Below, one piece after another: positions 1 to 8,057 of a stretch of 30,285 nt of DNA (positions are counted from its first letter, which is position 1; each line of letters begins with the position of its first letter). The stretch is taken from contig DBZX01000095.1 of assembly GCA_002311335.1 (NCBI GenBank), forward strand, positions 26,667 to 56,951, read 5' to 3'. Made by a program: the position numbers and the translations under genes. The stretch is from a bacterium UBP10_UBA1149. GTDB taxonomy: Bacteria > Desulfobacterota > Binatia > UBA1149. A model generated the notes under the pieces. It was not told where the DNA came from. It saw nothing but the letters and a program-made list of their open reading frames with translations, and searched no databases.

Positions 1-519
1 AAACGCCTACTTACTTTTGTAGCTCTCACACTTGTGTTCGCCGTACCCTCAGGCGCTGGCGCTGCGGACCTCAAGATCGGTTACGTGATCACCCAGCGCC
101 TGCTGGTCGAGACCGAAATCGGCGGCCATGCCGCCGATCGCCTGGCCGAGGAAATGAAGCAGGCCAAGGAAACGCTGGGTGGCAAAGTCGACGAACTCAA
201 CGAACTCGAAGACGACCTCAAGAAGCGCGCGATGGTACTGGGCGACGAGGAACGTAGTCGCCTGGCGACCCAGTACGAGGATGGCGTGATCGAGATCAAG
301 AGGCTCAACGAAGACATGCAGGCGCGCTTCAAGAAGATCGAGATGGAAGTCATGGTCGAAGTACAGGAAGTCATCCGCGATGTAATTGATGAGTGGGGCA
401 AGGCCAACGGTTACGATCTCATACTCGACGCTTCTACGCTCGTGTACGTGTCTGACAAGGCCGACGTTACCGGCAAGCTAATAAAGGCCGTAGACAAGAG
501 CGTTCAAGAGGGACAGTGA
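1..519 (+). CDS. skp: Periplasmic chaperone Skp/OmpH family, 5' partial
   Basis: The gene is open at the left edge. The reading frame runs unbroken from base 1, so the GTG at 34 is not the true start. Bases 1-66 encode a signal peptide: basic KR, a hydrophobic stretch LLTFVALTLVFAV, then a likely AGA|AD cleavage site. The mature part begins DLKIGYVITQRLL, resembling the KIGYVD-type start of Skp proteins. A long, charged, heptad-like helix follows (about bases 120-400), and then the usual short C-terminal strand and helix (YDLILDASTLVYVSDKADVT). Skp trimers hold unfolded outer-membrane proteins in the periplasm. The TGA overlaps the lpxA GTG by four bases (GTGA), so the two are probably translationally coupled. 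The family assignment is firm; only the first few residues are missing. Confidence 0.88.
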   Translation, partial: KRLLTFVALTLVFAVPSGAGAADLKIGYVITQRLLVETEIGGHAADRLAEEMKQAKETLGGKVDELNELEDDLKKRAMVLGDEERSRLATQYEDGVIEIKRLNEDMQARFKKIEMEVMVEVQEVIRDVIDEWGKANGYDLILDASTLVYVSDKADVTGKLIKAVDKSVQEGQ

Positions 520-1331
520 GCCGGGCTGTATCTCCTTCGAAGAGCGCCCCTGCCGGCGATATTCATCCGACGGCTATCGTCGAAGAAAGTGCCCGCCTGG
601 GAGCCGGCACCACGGTGGGTGCTTACACGGTCATAGGCGCGGGTGTAACGCTGGGTGCCAACTGCACCGTGGGCCCGCACGTTGTCATCGAGGGCGATAC
701 CACCATCGGCGACGGCAACAGCTTCCTGCAGTTTGCCTCGGTGGGCGGGCCGCCGCAGGACCTTAAGTACAACGACGAGCCGACCCGTCTCGAGATCGGC
801 AACGACAACACCATTCGCGAGTTCGTTACTCTTAACCGCGGCACCGAAGAAGGGGGCGGCGTCACGCGCATAGGCAATAGCAACTTGATGATGGCGTACT
901 GCCACGTTGCCCACGACTGTCACGTCGGCAACGGTGTGGTACTGGCCAACGCGGCTACCCTGGCCGGCCATGTGTACCTCGAAGACTTTGCCATAGTGGG
1001 CGGCCTGGTAGCCATTCACCAGTTCGTGCGCATCGGCAGCTCGGTGATCCTCGGTGGTGGGTCGATGGTGACACTCGACGTGCCCCCGTTCTGCATGGCG
1101 GCGGGAGACCGCGCCAAGCTGCACGGACTCAATACCGTCGGGTTGAAGCGCCGAGGCTTCGAAGACCAGGCGCTCAAGGACCTGAGGGCTGCCTACCGGG
1201 TGCTCTTCCAGGAATCCAACAAGCTGGCCGATGCGCTGGCCCTGCTGCGCGAGCGCTACGCCGATTCCGAAAAAGTCATGGCAATGGTTGACTTCATAGC
1301 GGCCTCCGAACGCGGCATCTGCCGCCAGTAG
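516..1331 (+). CDS. lpxA: UDP-N-acetylglucosamine O-acyltransferase LpxA
   Basis: LpxA catalyses the first step of lipid A synthesis: transfer of a 3-hydroxyacyl chain from ACP to the 3-position of UDP-GlcNAc, in the cytoplasm. The 271-residue protein is built of left-handed beta-helix hexapeptide repeats (HPTAIV, IGAGV, IGDGN and similar). It has the family segment QDLKYNDEPTRLEIG (81-95) and the catalytic region CHVAHDC, with H133 matching E. coli H125 and H130 matching H122. The residue matching E. coli G173, the acyl-chain ruler, is Gly (G181), which favours a long chain near C14; that is inference. The protein is about 8 residues longer than E. coli LpxA at the N-terminus. The GTG start overlaps the skp stop. 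It lacks the N-terminal domain of LpxD, which rules that family out. Confidence 0.96.
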   Translation: MSRAVSPSKSAPAGDIHPTAIVEESARLGAGTTVGAYTVIGAGVTLGANCTVGPHVVIEGDTTIGDGNSFLQFASVGGPPQDLKYNDEPTRLEIGNDNTIREFVTLNRGTEEGGGVTRIGNSNLMMAYCHVAHDCHVGNGVVLANAATLAGHVYLEDFAIVGGLVAIHQFVRIGSSVILGGGSMVTLDVPPFCMAAGDRAKLHGLNTVGLKRRGFEDQALKDLRAAYRVLFQESNKLADALALLRERYADSEKVMAMVDFIAASERGICRQ

Positions 1332-1338
1332 CCCGGAC

Positions 1339-2169
1339 GTGGAACGACTGGGCCTGATCGCGGGCAACGGGAACTTTCCGCTGCTGTTTGCCCGGGAGGC
1401 GCGCAGCCGTGGCTGCGCTGTCACCGCCGTCGCCCACCGCGACGAGACCGACCCCGCGTTGGCTGCCCTGGTCGACGACCTGCGTTGGATACGCGTGGGC
1501 CAGGTCGGCCGCATGATCAATTGTTTCAAGCGAGCGGGCGTGAGCCGGGCGGTTATGGTGGGCGGTATCAACAAGGTGCGCAGCCTCGCGTCGTTGCGGC
1601 CCGACTGGCGCGGCCTGCGCTTGATCGCTGGGGCCGCTGGTCGCGGCGATGACGCCTTGTTGAGGGCACTGGCCGCTGAGCTTGAGGGCGAAGGCATCGA
1701 GGTAGTGTCTTCCACCCTGTTTCTCGATCGCCTGCTGGTCGAGGCCGGCCACGTCACCGGCCCGCTGCCTTCGCCCGAACTGCTGGCCGACATTCGCGTT
1801 GGTTGCAAGGTGCTGGCCGCCCTCGGTGAGCTCGACGTCGGCCAGTCGGTGGTCGTCGAAAACGGAGTGGTGTTGGCAGTTGAGGCCATAGAGGGCACTG
1901 ATGCCGCGGCGAGACGCGCGGGCGAACTCGGTCGCGGTCACGCCGTGCTGGTCAAGGGGTCCAAGCGAAGCCAGGACTTGCGCTTCGACCTGCCCGCTGC
2001 TGGAACCCGGACCATAGAGGTGATGAAAGAGTCCGGCGTCGCGGCCCTGGCCCTGCGCGCGGGCTCGACGATAATAGTGGACGACGAAGGCTTCGCCGAG
2101 GCGGCCCGGACCGCGGGTGTCAGCGTACTGGGCTGGACGGGCGACGGCGAGGTGCCGGGAATTGACTGA
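1339..2169 (+). CDS. lpxI: UDP-2,3-diacylglucosamine pyrophosphatase LpxI
   Basis: LpxI hydrolyses UDP-2,3-diacylglucosamine to 2,3-diacylglucosamine-1-phosphate (lipid X), replacing LpxH in many alpha- and deltaproteobacteria. The 276-residue protein begins with the characteristic LGLIAGNGNFPLLFA. It then has VGQVGRMINCFKRAGV and MVGGINK (about 54-80), and a C-terminal domain with QDLRFDLPAAGTRTIEVM (212-229) and VDDEGFAEAA. Length matches the family (about 270-285). The GTG start lies 7 bases after the lpxA stop with no clear Shine-Dalgarno sequence, so translation probably depends on coupling. Position between lpxA and lpxB fits the pathway order. No LpxH-type metallophosphoesterase is visible in the window. 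Confidence 0.93.
   Translation: MERLGLIAGNGNFPLLFAREARSRGCAVTAVAHRDETDPALAALVDDLRWIRVGQVGRMINCFKRAGVSRAVMVGGINKVRSLASLRPDWRGLRLIAGAAGRGDDALLRALAAELEGEGIEVVSSTLFLDRLLVEAGHVTGPLPSPELLADIRVGCKVLAALGELDVGQSVVVENGVVLAVEAIEGTDAAARRAGELGRGHAVLVKGSKRSQDLRFDLPAAGTRTIEVMKESGVAALALRAGSTIIVDDEGFAEAARTAGVSVLGWTGDGEVPGID
2149..2154 (+). promoter_or_regulatory. Shine-Dalgarno site fixing the TTG start of the Gfo/Idh gene
   Basis: GAGGTG lies 7 bases before TTG 2162, inside the end of lpxI. It supports this TTG over an in-frame GTG at 2117, which would add 15 residues with no family similarity and overlap lpxI by more than 50 bases. Confidence 0.6.
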
Positions 2170-3136
2170 CGCTGAAGCGACTAAAGCGCTGCGCGCGGGC
2201 GTAGCCGGGGCGGGGCACCTGGGCACCTGGCACGCCCGCAAGTACGCCGAGCTGGCCGACGTTGAACTCGTGGCCGTGTACGACGTGGACGGTGACAAGG
2301 CCGCCCAGCTCGCCGCGGAGCTCGACTGCCGCGTGGCAGTTGACGAAGCCGATCTCTATTCCTCCGTCGACGTGTTGAGCGTGGCCGTCCCCACCGTTGC
2401 CCACGAGCAGGTGGGGGTCGCTGCCCTGCAGGCCGGGGTGCACCTGCTCATGGAAAAACCCCTGGCTCACGATCTCGAGTCAGGCAGGCGAATAGCGGCT
2501 GCCGCCACGGCGGCGGAGCGGGTGTTGCAGGTGGGCCACCTCGAGCGTTTCAACCCGGTGTTCAGAAGCTTGAAAGAAACCGTCGACGAAGCCCGCTTCA
2601 TCGAGTGCCATCGCTTGTCGCCGTTCGCCGGCCGCGGTACCGACGTGGACGTGGTGCGCGACGTGATGATCCACGACCTCGATCTTGTCGAGTACCTCGT
2701 GGGCAAGCCAGTGGTGTCGATCGAAGGAATAGGCGTGCCCGTGCTGAGCGACACCATCGACATCGCCAACGTACGACTTCGCTTCGAGGGCGGCTGCGTG
2801 GCCAACATGACCGCAAGTCGAGTGAGCCTGAAAAAGGAACGCAAGATGCGCGTATTCCAGGAAGACGCCTACGTTTCGATAGACTTTGACAGCGGTCGCG
2901 TGATGGTTGCCCGCAGGGGCTCCGAGCCACGCGACCCCGCCCGGCCCATGTCGGGCATAGAGGCCGAGGAAACCCTGCTCTCGAATGGCGACCCCTTGAA
3001 AACACAGGTGCAGGCCTTCCTCGATTGCGTGCGCACGGGTAGCAAGCCGGTGGTAGACGGCGAACAGGGGCTTCGCGCGCTCGAATTGGCCGAGCGCGTC
3101 GTGCAAGCCCTGGAGGTGCCAGGGGACTTGGGCTGA
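2162..3136 (+). CDS. Gfo/Idh/MocA-family NAD(P)-dependent oxidoreductase (GnnA-like)
   Basis: This 324-residue cytoplasmic protein has an N-terminal Rossmann fold with AGVAGAGHLG (12-21). The family's catalytic EKP motif lies at 98-100, followed by GHLERFNP (125-132) and HDLD (171-174), then the alpha/beta substrate domain. Gfo/Idh enzymes oxidise or reduce sugar hydroxyls. A gene of this family lies between lpxI and lpxB in many deltaproteobacterial lipid A operons. The closest characterised role is GnnA, which oxidises UDP-GlcNAc at C3 so that the transaminase GnnB can make UDP-GlcNAc3N. No GnnB is adjacent here, so the substrate is unproven. The TTG start overlaps the lpxI stop and has a good Shine-Dalgarno sequence. 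Family certain; specific reaction uncertain. Confidence 0.88.
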   Translation: MTDAEATKALRAGVAGAGHLGTWHARKYAELADVELVAVYDVDGDKAAQLAAELDCRVAVDEADLYSSVDVLSVAVPTVAHEQVGVAALQAGVHLLMEKPLAHDLESGRRIAAAATAAERVLQVGHLERFNPVFRSLKETVDEARFIECHRLSPFAGRGTDVDVVRDVMIHDLDLVEYLVGKPVVSIEGIGVPVLSDTIDIANVRLRFEGGCVANMTASRVSLKKERKMRVFQEDAYVSIDFDSGRVMVARRGSEPRDPARPMSGIEAEETLLSNGDPLKTQVQAFLDCVRTGSKPVVDGEQGLRALELAERVVQALEVPGDLG

Positions 3137-3153
3137 GCACCGCGGGCTCCAGG

Positions 3154-4269
3154 GTGATGATCGTGGCGGGCGAGGCGTCGGGCGACGCGCAGGCCGCGCG
3201 GCTGGTCGCGGCCATGGCCGCCGCCGATAGTTCGCTGCGGTTCTACGGCGTGGCGGGAGAGCAGATGAAGGCCGCCGGCGTCGAAGCGTTGGCGTGCACT
3301 TCGGAACTCTCGATAATGGGCCTGGGCGAGGTGCTGAGCGGACTGCGCCGCGTGCTCGGCACCTGGCGCAAGCTCAAGAAAGAACTCGTCGGCGACGGCA
3401 AGCCCGACCTGCTCGTGCTCGTTGATTTTCCCGACTTCAACCTTCGCCTCGCGCGCGTCGCCGCCCGCAACCAGGTGCCTGTGTTCTACTACGTCAGCCC
3501 CCAGGTATGGGCCTGGCGAAAGCGGCGCATCAAGAGCATAGCCAGGCGCGTGGATCGCATGGTGGTCTTGTTTCCCTTCGAGGTGGACCTCTACGCCGAG
3601 GTGGGGCTGGACGCCCACTACGTTGGCCACCCGCTGGCAGAAACCGTAAAGGCCGACCGCGACCGGAAACAGACCCGCGAGCGTTATGGCCTCTCCACCG
3701 ACAAGCGGCTGGTGGCCCTGCTGCCCGGCAGCCGAGTGAAAGAAGTCGAGGAACTGCTGCCGGTCATGCTCGAGGCCGCCCGCTGCCTGTCGGACAAGGC
3801 TGAATTTGTTGTAGCCCGCGCGCCCGGGTTGCCCGTGGAGCTGCTGGAATCGCTGCTGGCGCAGAGCGGGCTTGATGTGCCCGTGGTAGAAGGGGATACC
3901 TACAACCTCGTGGCGGCGGCCGACGCGGTCGCACTTTCTTCAGGGACGGCGACCGTCGAATGCGCCGTGCTGGGTTGTCCGATGGTAGTCATGTACCGAG
4001 TGACCCGTTTTACCTACGCGATCGTCAAGAGGCTCATCAAGGTGCCGTGGATAGCCATGCCTAACATACTGCTCGATCGCGAGGCTGTACCCGAGCTGGT
4101 GCAGGGGCAGGTCACGGCCGAAGCGCTGGCCGCAAGGCTCGCCCCGTTGCTCGAGGAGGGCCAACTGCGCAGCGACATGAAAAGAGACCTCGCGAGCGTG
4201 AGCGACATGCTGGTCAAACCCGGGGCGGCCGGCCGGGCGGCGGCATTGGCAGTGGAGATGATAGCGTGA
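3154..4269 (+). CDS. lpxB: Lipid-A-disaccharide synthase LpxB
   Basis: LpxB is a GT-B glycosyltransferase that condenses UDP-diacylglucosamine with lipid X to form the tetra-acylated disaccharide-1-phosphate at the inner face of the inner membrane. The 371-residue protein shows VAGEASGD at the N-terminus, IMGLGEVL, VDFPDFNLRLA, YYVSPQVWAWRKRRIKSIA (about 113-131), YVGHPLAE, LLPGSRVKEV, SSGTATVE and PNILLDREAVPELVQ, all typical of LpxB. I chose GTG 3154; ATG 3157 and an in-frame CTG at 3133 are alternatives that change only the extreme N-terminus. It starts 17 bases after the oxidoreductase gene. Its stop overlaps the msbA start (GTGA). Confidence 0.95.
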   Translation: MMIVAGEASGDAQAARLVAAMAAADSSLRFYGVAGEQMKAAGVEALACTSELSIMGLGEVLSGLRRVLGTWRKLKKELVGDGKPDLLVLVDFPDFNLRLARVAARNQVPVFYYVSPQVWAWRKRRIKSIARRVDRMVVLFPFEVDLYAEVGLDAHYVGHPLAETVKADRDRKQTRERYGLSTDKRLVALLPGSRVKEVEELLPVMLEAARCLSDKAEFVVARAPGLPVELLESLLAQSGLDVPVVEGDTYNLVAAADAVALSSGTATVECAVLGCPMVVMYRVTRFTYAIVKRLIKVPWIAMPNILLDREAVPELVQGQVTAEALAARLAPLLEEGQLRSDMKRDLASVSDMLVKPGAAGRAAALAVEMIA

Positions 4270-6023
4270 TCGAGCGCTCTGAGTCCCTGCGCGTGGGCCG
4301 ACGCATGCTCATTTGGATGCGGCCCTACGTCTGGCCGTGGTTCGCGGGCGCGCTTCTCTGCATGGTGGCCTACAGCGCCACATCGGGGATGGTGCCGTGG
4401 CTGGTGCGCAGCCTCATCGACGACGTGCTCGCCGCGGGCGACCTCGAGGCGCTGGCCATGCTGCCGCCGATTATAGTTGCGGTTTTCCTCGCGCGCGGCC
4501 TGCTCAACTACGGACAGTCCTACCTGGGCGAGTACGTCGGCCAACACATCACGCGCGACATCCGCAACCTGCTCAACCGGCGTATTCAGCGCTTGCCGCT
4601 GTCTTACTTTGACAACGCGCAGACGGCGTCCCTGCTGTCGAGGGTCACCACCGACGTGCTGCTGGTCCGGCAGGCGCTGACCGACGGTGTCGCGGCACTG
4701 CTGCGCGACAGCACCACCGTGATCGTGCTGCTGGGCGTGGCATTTTACCTTGATTTTGAACTGGCCGTCATTTCGTTCCTGGTCTTTCCGGCCGTGGTGG
4801 TGCCACTGCAGAGGCTTTCTCGTCGGCTGCGTCGCTTGAGCCAGGACAGCCTCGACAAGCTCGGAGGCCTTTCGTCGCTGCTGCAGGAGGCCATCCAGGG
4901 CAACCGGGTGGTCAAGGCTTTCGGCATGGAGGACTACGAGCAGCAGCGCTTCAACGAGGAGAACAGCCGCCTGCTCAGGCTTTACATGAAGGCCGCGCGC
5001 ATCAAGGCCATCACCACGCCGATGATGGAAGTAGCTGCCGCGTTCTCGATCGCGGCGGTGTTGTGGCTGGGCGGCAGCTCGGTGATAGGCGGCGGCAGGA
5101 CGGCCGGAGGTTTCATGGCCTTCATGAGTGCCCTGGCGCTGCTCTACGATCCTTTCAAGAAAGTCGTGCGCACCAACAACACCGTGCAGGTGGGCCTGGG
5201 CGCTGCGCTTCGTATCTTTGAACTACTCGACCTCGCGCCTGAAGACCAGGGCGACGGCGGCGGTGAGAAGATCACCGCGATTGGCAGCGGCGTGCGTTTC
5301 GAGGGGGTGTGTTTCTCATACGACGGCAGGGACAGCGTGCTCGAGGACATCGACCTCGAGATAGGCGCCGGCGAGATGGTGGCCCTCGTGGGTCCCAGCG
5401 GTGGAGGCAAGAGTACCATCGCCGACCTGATCCCGAGGTTCTATAACGTCGACCGCGGCCGCGTGACCCTGGACGGTCGGAATATAGCTGACTTGGAACT
5501 CGAGTCGTTGAGGTCGTTGATCTCCGTGGTCACCCAGTCGACCTTCCTGTTCAACGACACGCTGGCAAACAACATCGCCTACGGGCACCCCGAGCGCGAC
5601 CACGGGGAGGTCGAAAACGCGGCCGTTGCCGCCAACGCGCACGAGTTTATTTCCAGCTTACCCCGGGGCTACGACACAGTGGCCGGCGAGATGGGCGTGC
5701 AGTTGTCGGGGGGCGAGCGCCAACGCGTTGCGATAGCCCGGGCGCTGCTCAAGGACGCGCCGCTGCTCATACTCGACGAAGCCACGAGTGCCCTCGACAC
5801 GCAGTCCGAACGGCTGGTGCAGGAAGCCCTCGAGCACCTGGTTGAGGGCCGGACCACCCTGGTCATTGCCCACAGGTTGTCTACCGTGAGAAGAGCCGAT
5901 CGCATAGCCGTGGTGTCGGGCGGGCGCATAGTGGAGACCGGTACTCACGAGGAACTGCTTGAGCGCGGACAGCTCTACAAGAAGCTCCACGACATGCAGT
6001 TCGAGGACCGTCCGGCCGCCTGA
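4266..6023 (+). CDS. msbA: Lipid A export ABC transporter MsbA
   Basis: MsbA is a homodimeric inner-membrane ABC exporter that flips core-lipid A to the periplasmic face using ATP. The 585-residue half-transporter has an N-terminal membrane domain (about 1-310) with several hydrophobic segments, for example ALLCMVAYSATSGMVPWLV and STTVIVLLGVAFYL. Its nucleotide-binding domain has Walker A GPSGGGKST (376-384), signature LSGGERQ (480-486) and Walker B LLILDE (500-505) followed by ATSALD. Length matches MsbA (about 580). The GTG start overlaps the lpxB stop by four bases. Related ABC exporters share these motifs; the assignment as MsbA rests on position between lpxB and waaA/lpxK. Confidence 0.93.
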   Translation: MIERSESLRVGRRMLIWMRPYVWPWFAGALLCMVAYSATSGMVPWLVRSLIDDVLAAGDLEALAMLPPIIVAVFLARGLLNYGQSYLGEYVGQHITRDIRNLLNRRIQRLPLSYFDNAQTASLLSRVTTDVLLVRQALTDGVAALLRDSTTVIVLLGVAFYLDFELAVISFLVFPAVVVPLQRLSRRLRRLSQDSLDKLGGLSSLLQEAIQGNRVVKAFGMEDYEQQRFNEENSRLLRLYMKAARIKAITTPMMEVAAAFSIAAVLWLGGSSVIGGGRTAGGFMAFMSALALLYDPFKKVVRTNNTVQVGLGAALRIFELLDLAPEDQGDGGGEKITAIGSGVRFEGVCFSYDGRDSVLEDIDLEIGAGEMVALVGPSGGGKSTIADLIPRFYNVDRGRVTLDGRNIADLELESLRSLISVVTQSTFLFNDTLANNIAYGHPERDHGEVENAAVAANAHEFISSLPRGYDTVAGEMGVQLSGGERQRVAIARALLKDAPLLILDEATSALDTQSERLVQEALEHLVEGRTTLVIAHRLSTVRRADRIAVVSGGRIVETGTHEELLERGQLYKKLHDMQFEDRPAA

Positions 6024-6045
6024 GCGGTGGGCTGGGTATTGAGGC

Positions 6046-6750
6046 GTGGCCGGTGGCGGGGGCAGGCTGTGGAGGCGGATGCGGCGCAATCGGCGCTTTG
6101 CCGATCTCGAGATCGCGGTTGCCGGAACCCTTGCCGGCTTGCTGCTGCGTTTTCTTACTTTCAGCTGCCGCGTCACCTTCGAGGGATTCGACGACCTCGA
6201 GCGCAGGTGGGCCGAGCGTAGTCCCGTCGTGCTCGCCTGCTGGCACGGGCGCTCGTTGATGTTGCCCTTTGTCTACCGTGACCGACAGCTGGGCGTAATG
6301 AACAGCGCCCACCGAGACGGCGCCATCATAGCGCGCGTGCTCGAGGGGCTGGGGCTCACGGTTACCCGTGGCTCTTCGAGCCGCCGGGGCGTGGCCGGGC
6401 TTTTGGGCCTGTACCGGCTCATGCGCAAGGGCGTCGACGTGGCGCTGGCTACTGACGGCCCTCGGGGGCCGGCGGGCGTGGTCAAGCCGGGCGTTATAGT
6501 CCTGGCGCGCGACGGTGGCCGGCCGGTCGTGGGCTTGTCGTGGAGCGCGAGCCGGGCGTTTCGCCTCGCGAGCTGGGATCGCATGATGGTACCGGCTCCG
6601 TTCAGCCGCGTGGTGGTGGTGGCCGCCCGGGAACTCGAACTCGCGCCCGAAGGTGACAACGAACGGGATTGCCGCGAGCTCGAGGCCAGGCTCAAAGCGA
6701 TCACCCGCCGCGCAGACCAGGCCGTGGGTCGTGCACCCGAGGACTGTTGA
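6046..6750 (+). CDS. DUF374 lysophospholipid-acyltransferase-like protein (LpxJ-type candidate)
   Basis: The 234-residue protein has the DUF374 pattern: one hydrophobic N-terminal segment (about 20-40), ACWHGRSLMLPF (64-75) with W66-H67-G68, MNSAHRDGAIIARVLEGLG (85-103), TRGSSSRRG (107-115) and TDGPRGPAGVVKPG (136-149). DUF374 belongs to the lysophospholipid acyltransferase superfamily. Members described as LpxJ in epsilonproteobacteria add a secondary acyl chain to Kdo-lipid A precursor. Position between msbA and waaA, with no LpxL/LpxM gene in the window, supports that role here by inference. The start is uncertain: GTG 6046 has GAGG only one base upstream, and ATG 6079 (GGAGG three bases upstream) would still keep the membrane segment. 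The stop overlaps the waaA start by one base. Confidence 0.82.
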   Translation: MAGGGGRLWRRMRRNRRFADLEIAVAGTLAGLLLRFLTFSCRVTFEGFDDLERRWAERSPVVLACWHGRSLMLPFVYRDRQLGVMNSAHRDGAIIARVLEGLGLTVTRGSSSRRGVAGLLGLYRLMRKGVDVALATDGPRGPAGVVKPGVIVLARDGGRPVVGLSWSASRAFRLASWDRMMVPAPFSRVVVVAARELELAPEGDNERDCRELEARLKAITRRADQAVGRAPEDC

Positions 6751-8057
6751 TGGTTGAGAGCGGCAAGCCTGTGCAACCAGGGGCGGGAGTAAAACCGGCG
6801 GCGGCCTGGTTTGCCCGCCGCGCGTACTCGCTGCTGGGCGGCCTGGTGGTCCTGCTGGCGAGGGTTTACCGGCGTACGGCACGCGAGGGGACGCGTAGGC
6901 GCGAAGAGATCGTGGGCAGGCTTGCCGGCTGGACCAGGGACGCCGGGCTGCTTGCTGACTTGAAGGGTTGCGCCTGGCTACACGCTGCCTCGGTGGGGGA
7001 GGTACAGCTGGCCAGGCCGCTGCTGGCGCGCCTGGCAGAGGCTCGCCCCGACCTTCCGCTGCTGCTGACCTGTAACACCGCGACCGGCTTGCAGCTGGCC
7101 GTGAAGTCGTCGGCGACTTCGGCGAGGTTTTTTCCTTTCGACGCGCCGCCGGTCATGATGCGCGTACTCGATGCCCTGAAGCCTTCGCTGTTCGTCTTTG
7201 TCGAGACCGAGATCTGGCCTTGCCTGCTCAACGAGTTGGCCCACAGGCAGGTACCCAGTGTCATGGTCAACGCGCGGGTGTCAGAAGAAAGTTTTCCCCG
7301 CTACCGGCGGGTGCGCTGGCTGGTGGGACCCGCACTGGCAGGCGTAAACGCAGTGCTCGCCCGCGATCGTGAAAGCGCCGACAGGCTGGGCGCCCTCGGG
7401 GCCGTGGGCGTGACGGTGGTGGGCGACCTCAAGCACGATGGCCTGGCCGCTGCCGAAATCGCCGCGACTCCCGACCTGCTCGCGGCCGCTGAAGGCTCCT
7501 TGCCGGTGCTGGTCGCCGCCTCTACCCGTGAGGGCGAGGAAGAACTGCTGTTGTCCGCGTTCGAAGGCCTGCGCGATCGTGCGCGGCTGGTTCTGGCGCC
7601 TCGCCATCCCGAGAGGGCCGCCGAGCTGGAGGGCCTGCTCGTCCGGCGGGGGCTGCGATACAAGCTGCTGGGGGAGGGCGACACGGGCGGTGACTGGGAG
7701 GTGCTGGTAATCGACACCGTGGGCAAGCTGCGAGGCTTTTTTGCTGCCGCTCGCGCCGTGTTCGTGGGCGGCAGCCTGGTAGATAAGGGTGGTCACAACC
7801 TTCTCGAACCCGCGGCTTACGCGACCGCCGTCTGCGCGGGGTCCCACCTGGACAACGTTCAGCACCAGTCGGCGGCGCTGCTGGCTGGAGACGCCATCGA
7901 GCTGGTGGCCGATGCCGAGGCGCTCGCGGCGGTATGGACCGGCTGGGTGGACGATGAGAACAAGGCAGCACTGGCTGGCGAGGCTGCCCGTGACGTAGTC
8001 CGGAGCAGCGGCGGTGCGCTCGACACCACGATGGCCGTGCTGGAGGGCTTGTTGTGA
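6750..8057 (+). CDS. waaA: 3-deoxy-D-manno-octulosonic acid (Kdo) transferase WaaA
   Basis: WaaA transfers Kdo from CMP-Kdo to the lipid A precursor at the cytoplasmic face of the inner membrane. The 435-residue GT-B protein has an N-terminal membrane anchor (about 26-39), WLHAASVGEVQLARPLL (76-92) whose E84 matches the essential Glu of E. coli WaaA, FFPFDAPP, VETEIWPCLLNEL (151-163), VNARVSEESFPRYRR, GDLKHD, ASTREGEEELLL and FVGGSLVDKGGHNLLEPAAY. ATG 6750 overlaps the previous TGA by one base (TGATG). An upstream in-frame extension to 6669 lies inside the previous gene and has no family resemblance. The number of Kdo residues added cannot be read from sequence; see the kinase at 10296. Confidence 0.95.
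   Translation: MVESGKPVQPGAGVKPAAAWFARRAYSLLGGLVVLLARVYRRTAREGTRRREEIVGRLAGWTRDAGLLADLKGCAWLHAASVGEVQLARPLLARLAEARPDLPLLLTCNTATGLQLAVKSSATSARFFPFDAPPVMMRVLDALKPSLFVFVETEIWPCLLNELAHRQVPSVMVNARVSEESFPRYRRVRWLVGPALAGVNAVLARDRESADRLGALGAVGVTVVGDLKHDGLAAAEIAATPDLLAAAEGSLPVLVAASTREGEEELLLSAFEGLRDRARLVLAPRHPERAAELEGLLVRRGLRYKLLGEGDTGGDWEVLVIDTVGKLRGFFAAARAVFVGGSLVDKGGHNLLEPAAYATAVCAGSHLDNVQHQSAALLAGDAIELVADAEALAAVWTGWVDDENKAALAGEAARDVVRSSGGALDTTMAVLEGLL

Noticed and set aside
34..36. GTG as the start of skp
   Set aside because: The frame is open upstream to base 1 and encodes the first half of a signal peptide, so the true start is outside the window.
504..1898. Long minus-strand open frame opposite lpxA and lpxI (similar frames lie opposite most genes)
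   Set aside because: It is a shadow of the real genes in GC-rich DNA: low-complexity Arg/Ser/Ala composition, no recognisable motif, and full overlap with conserved genes on the other strand.
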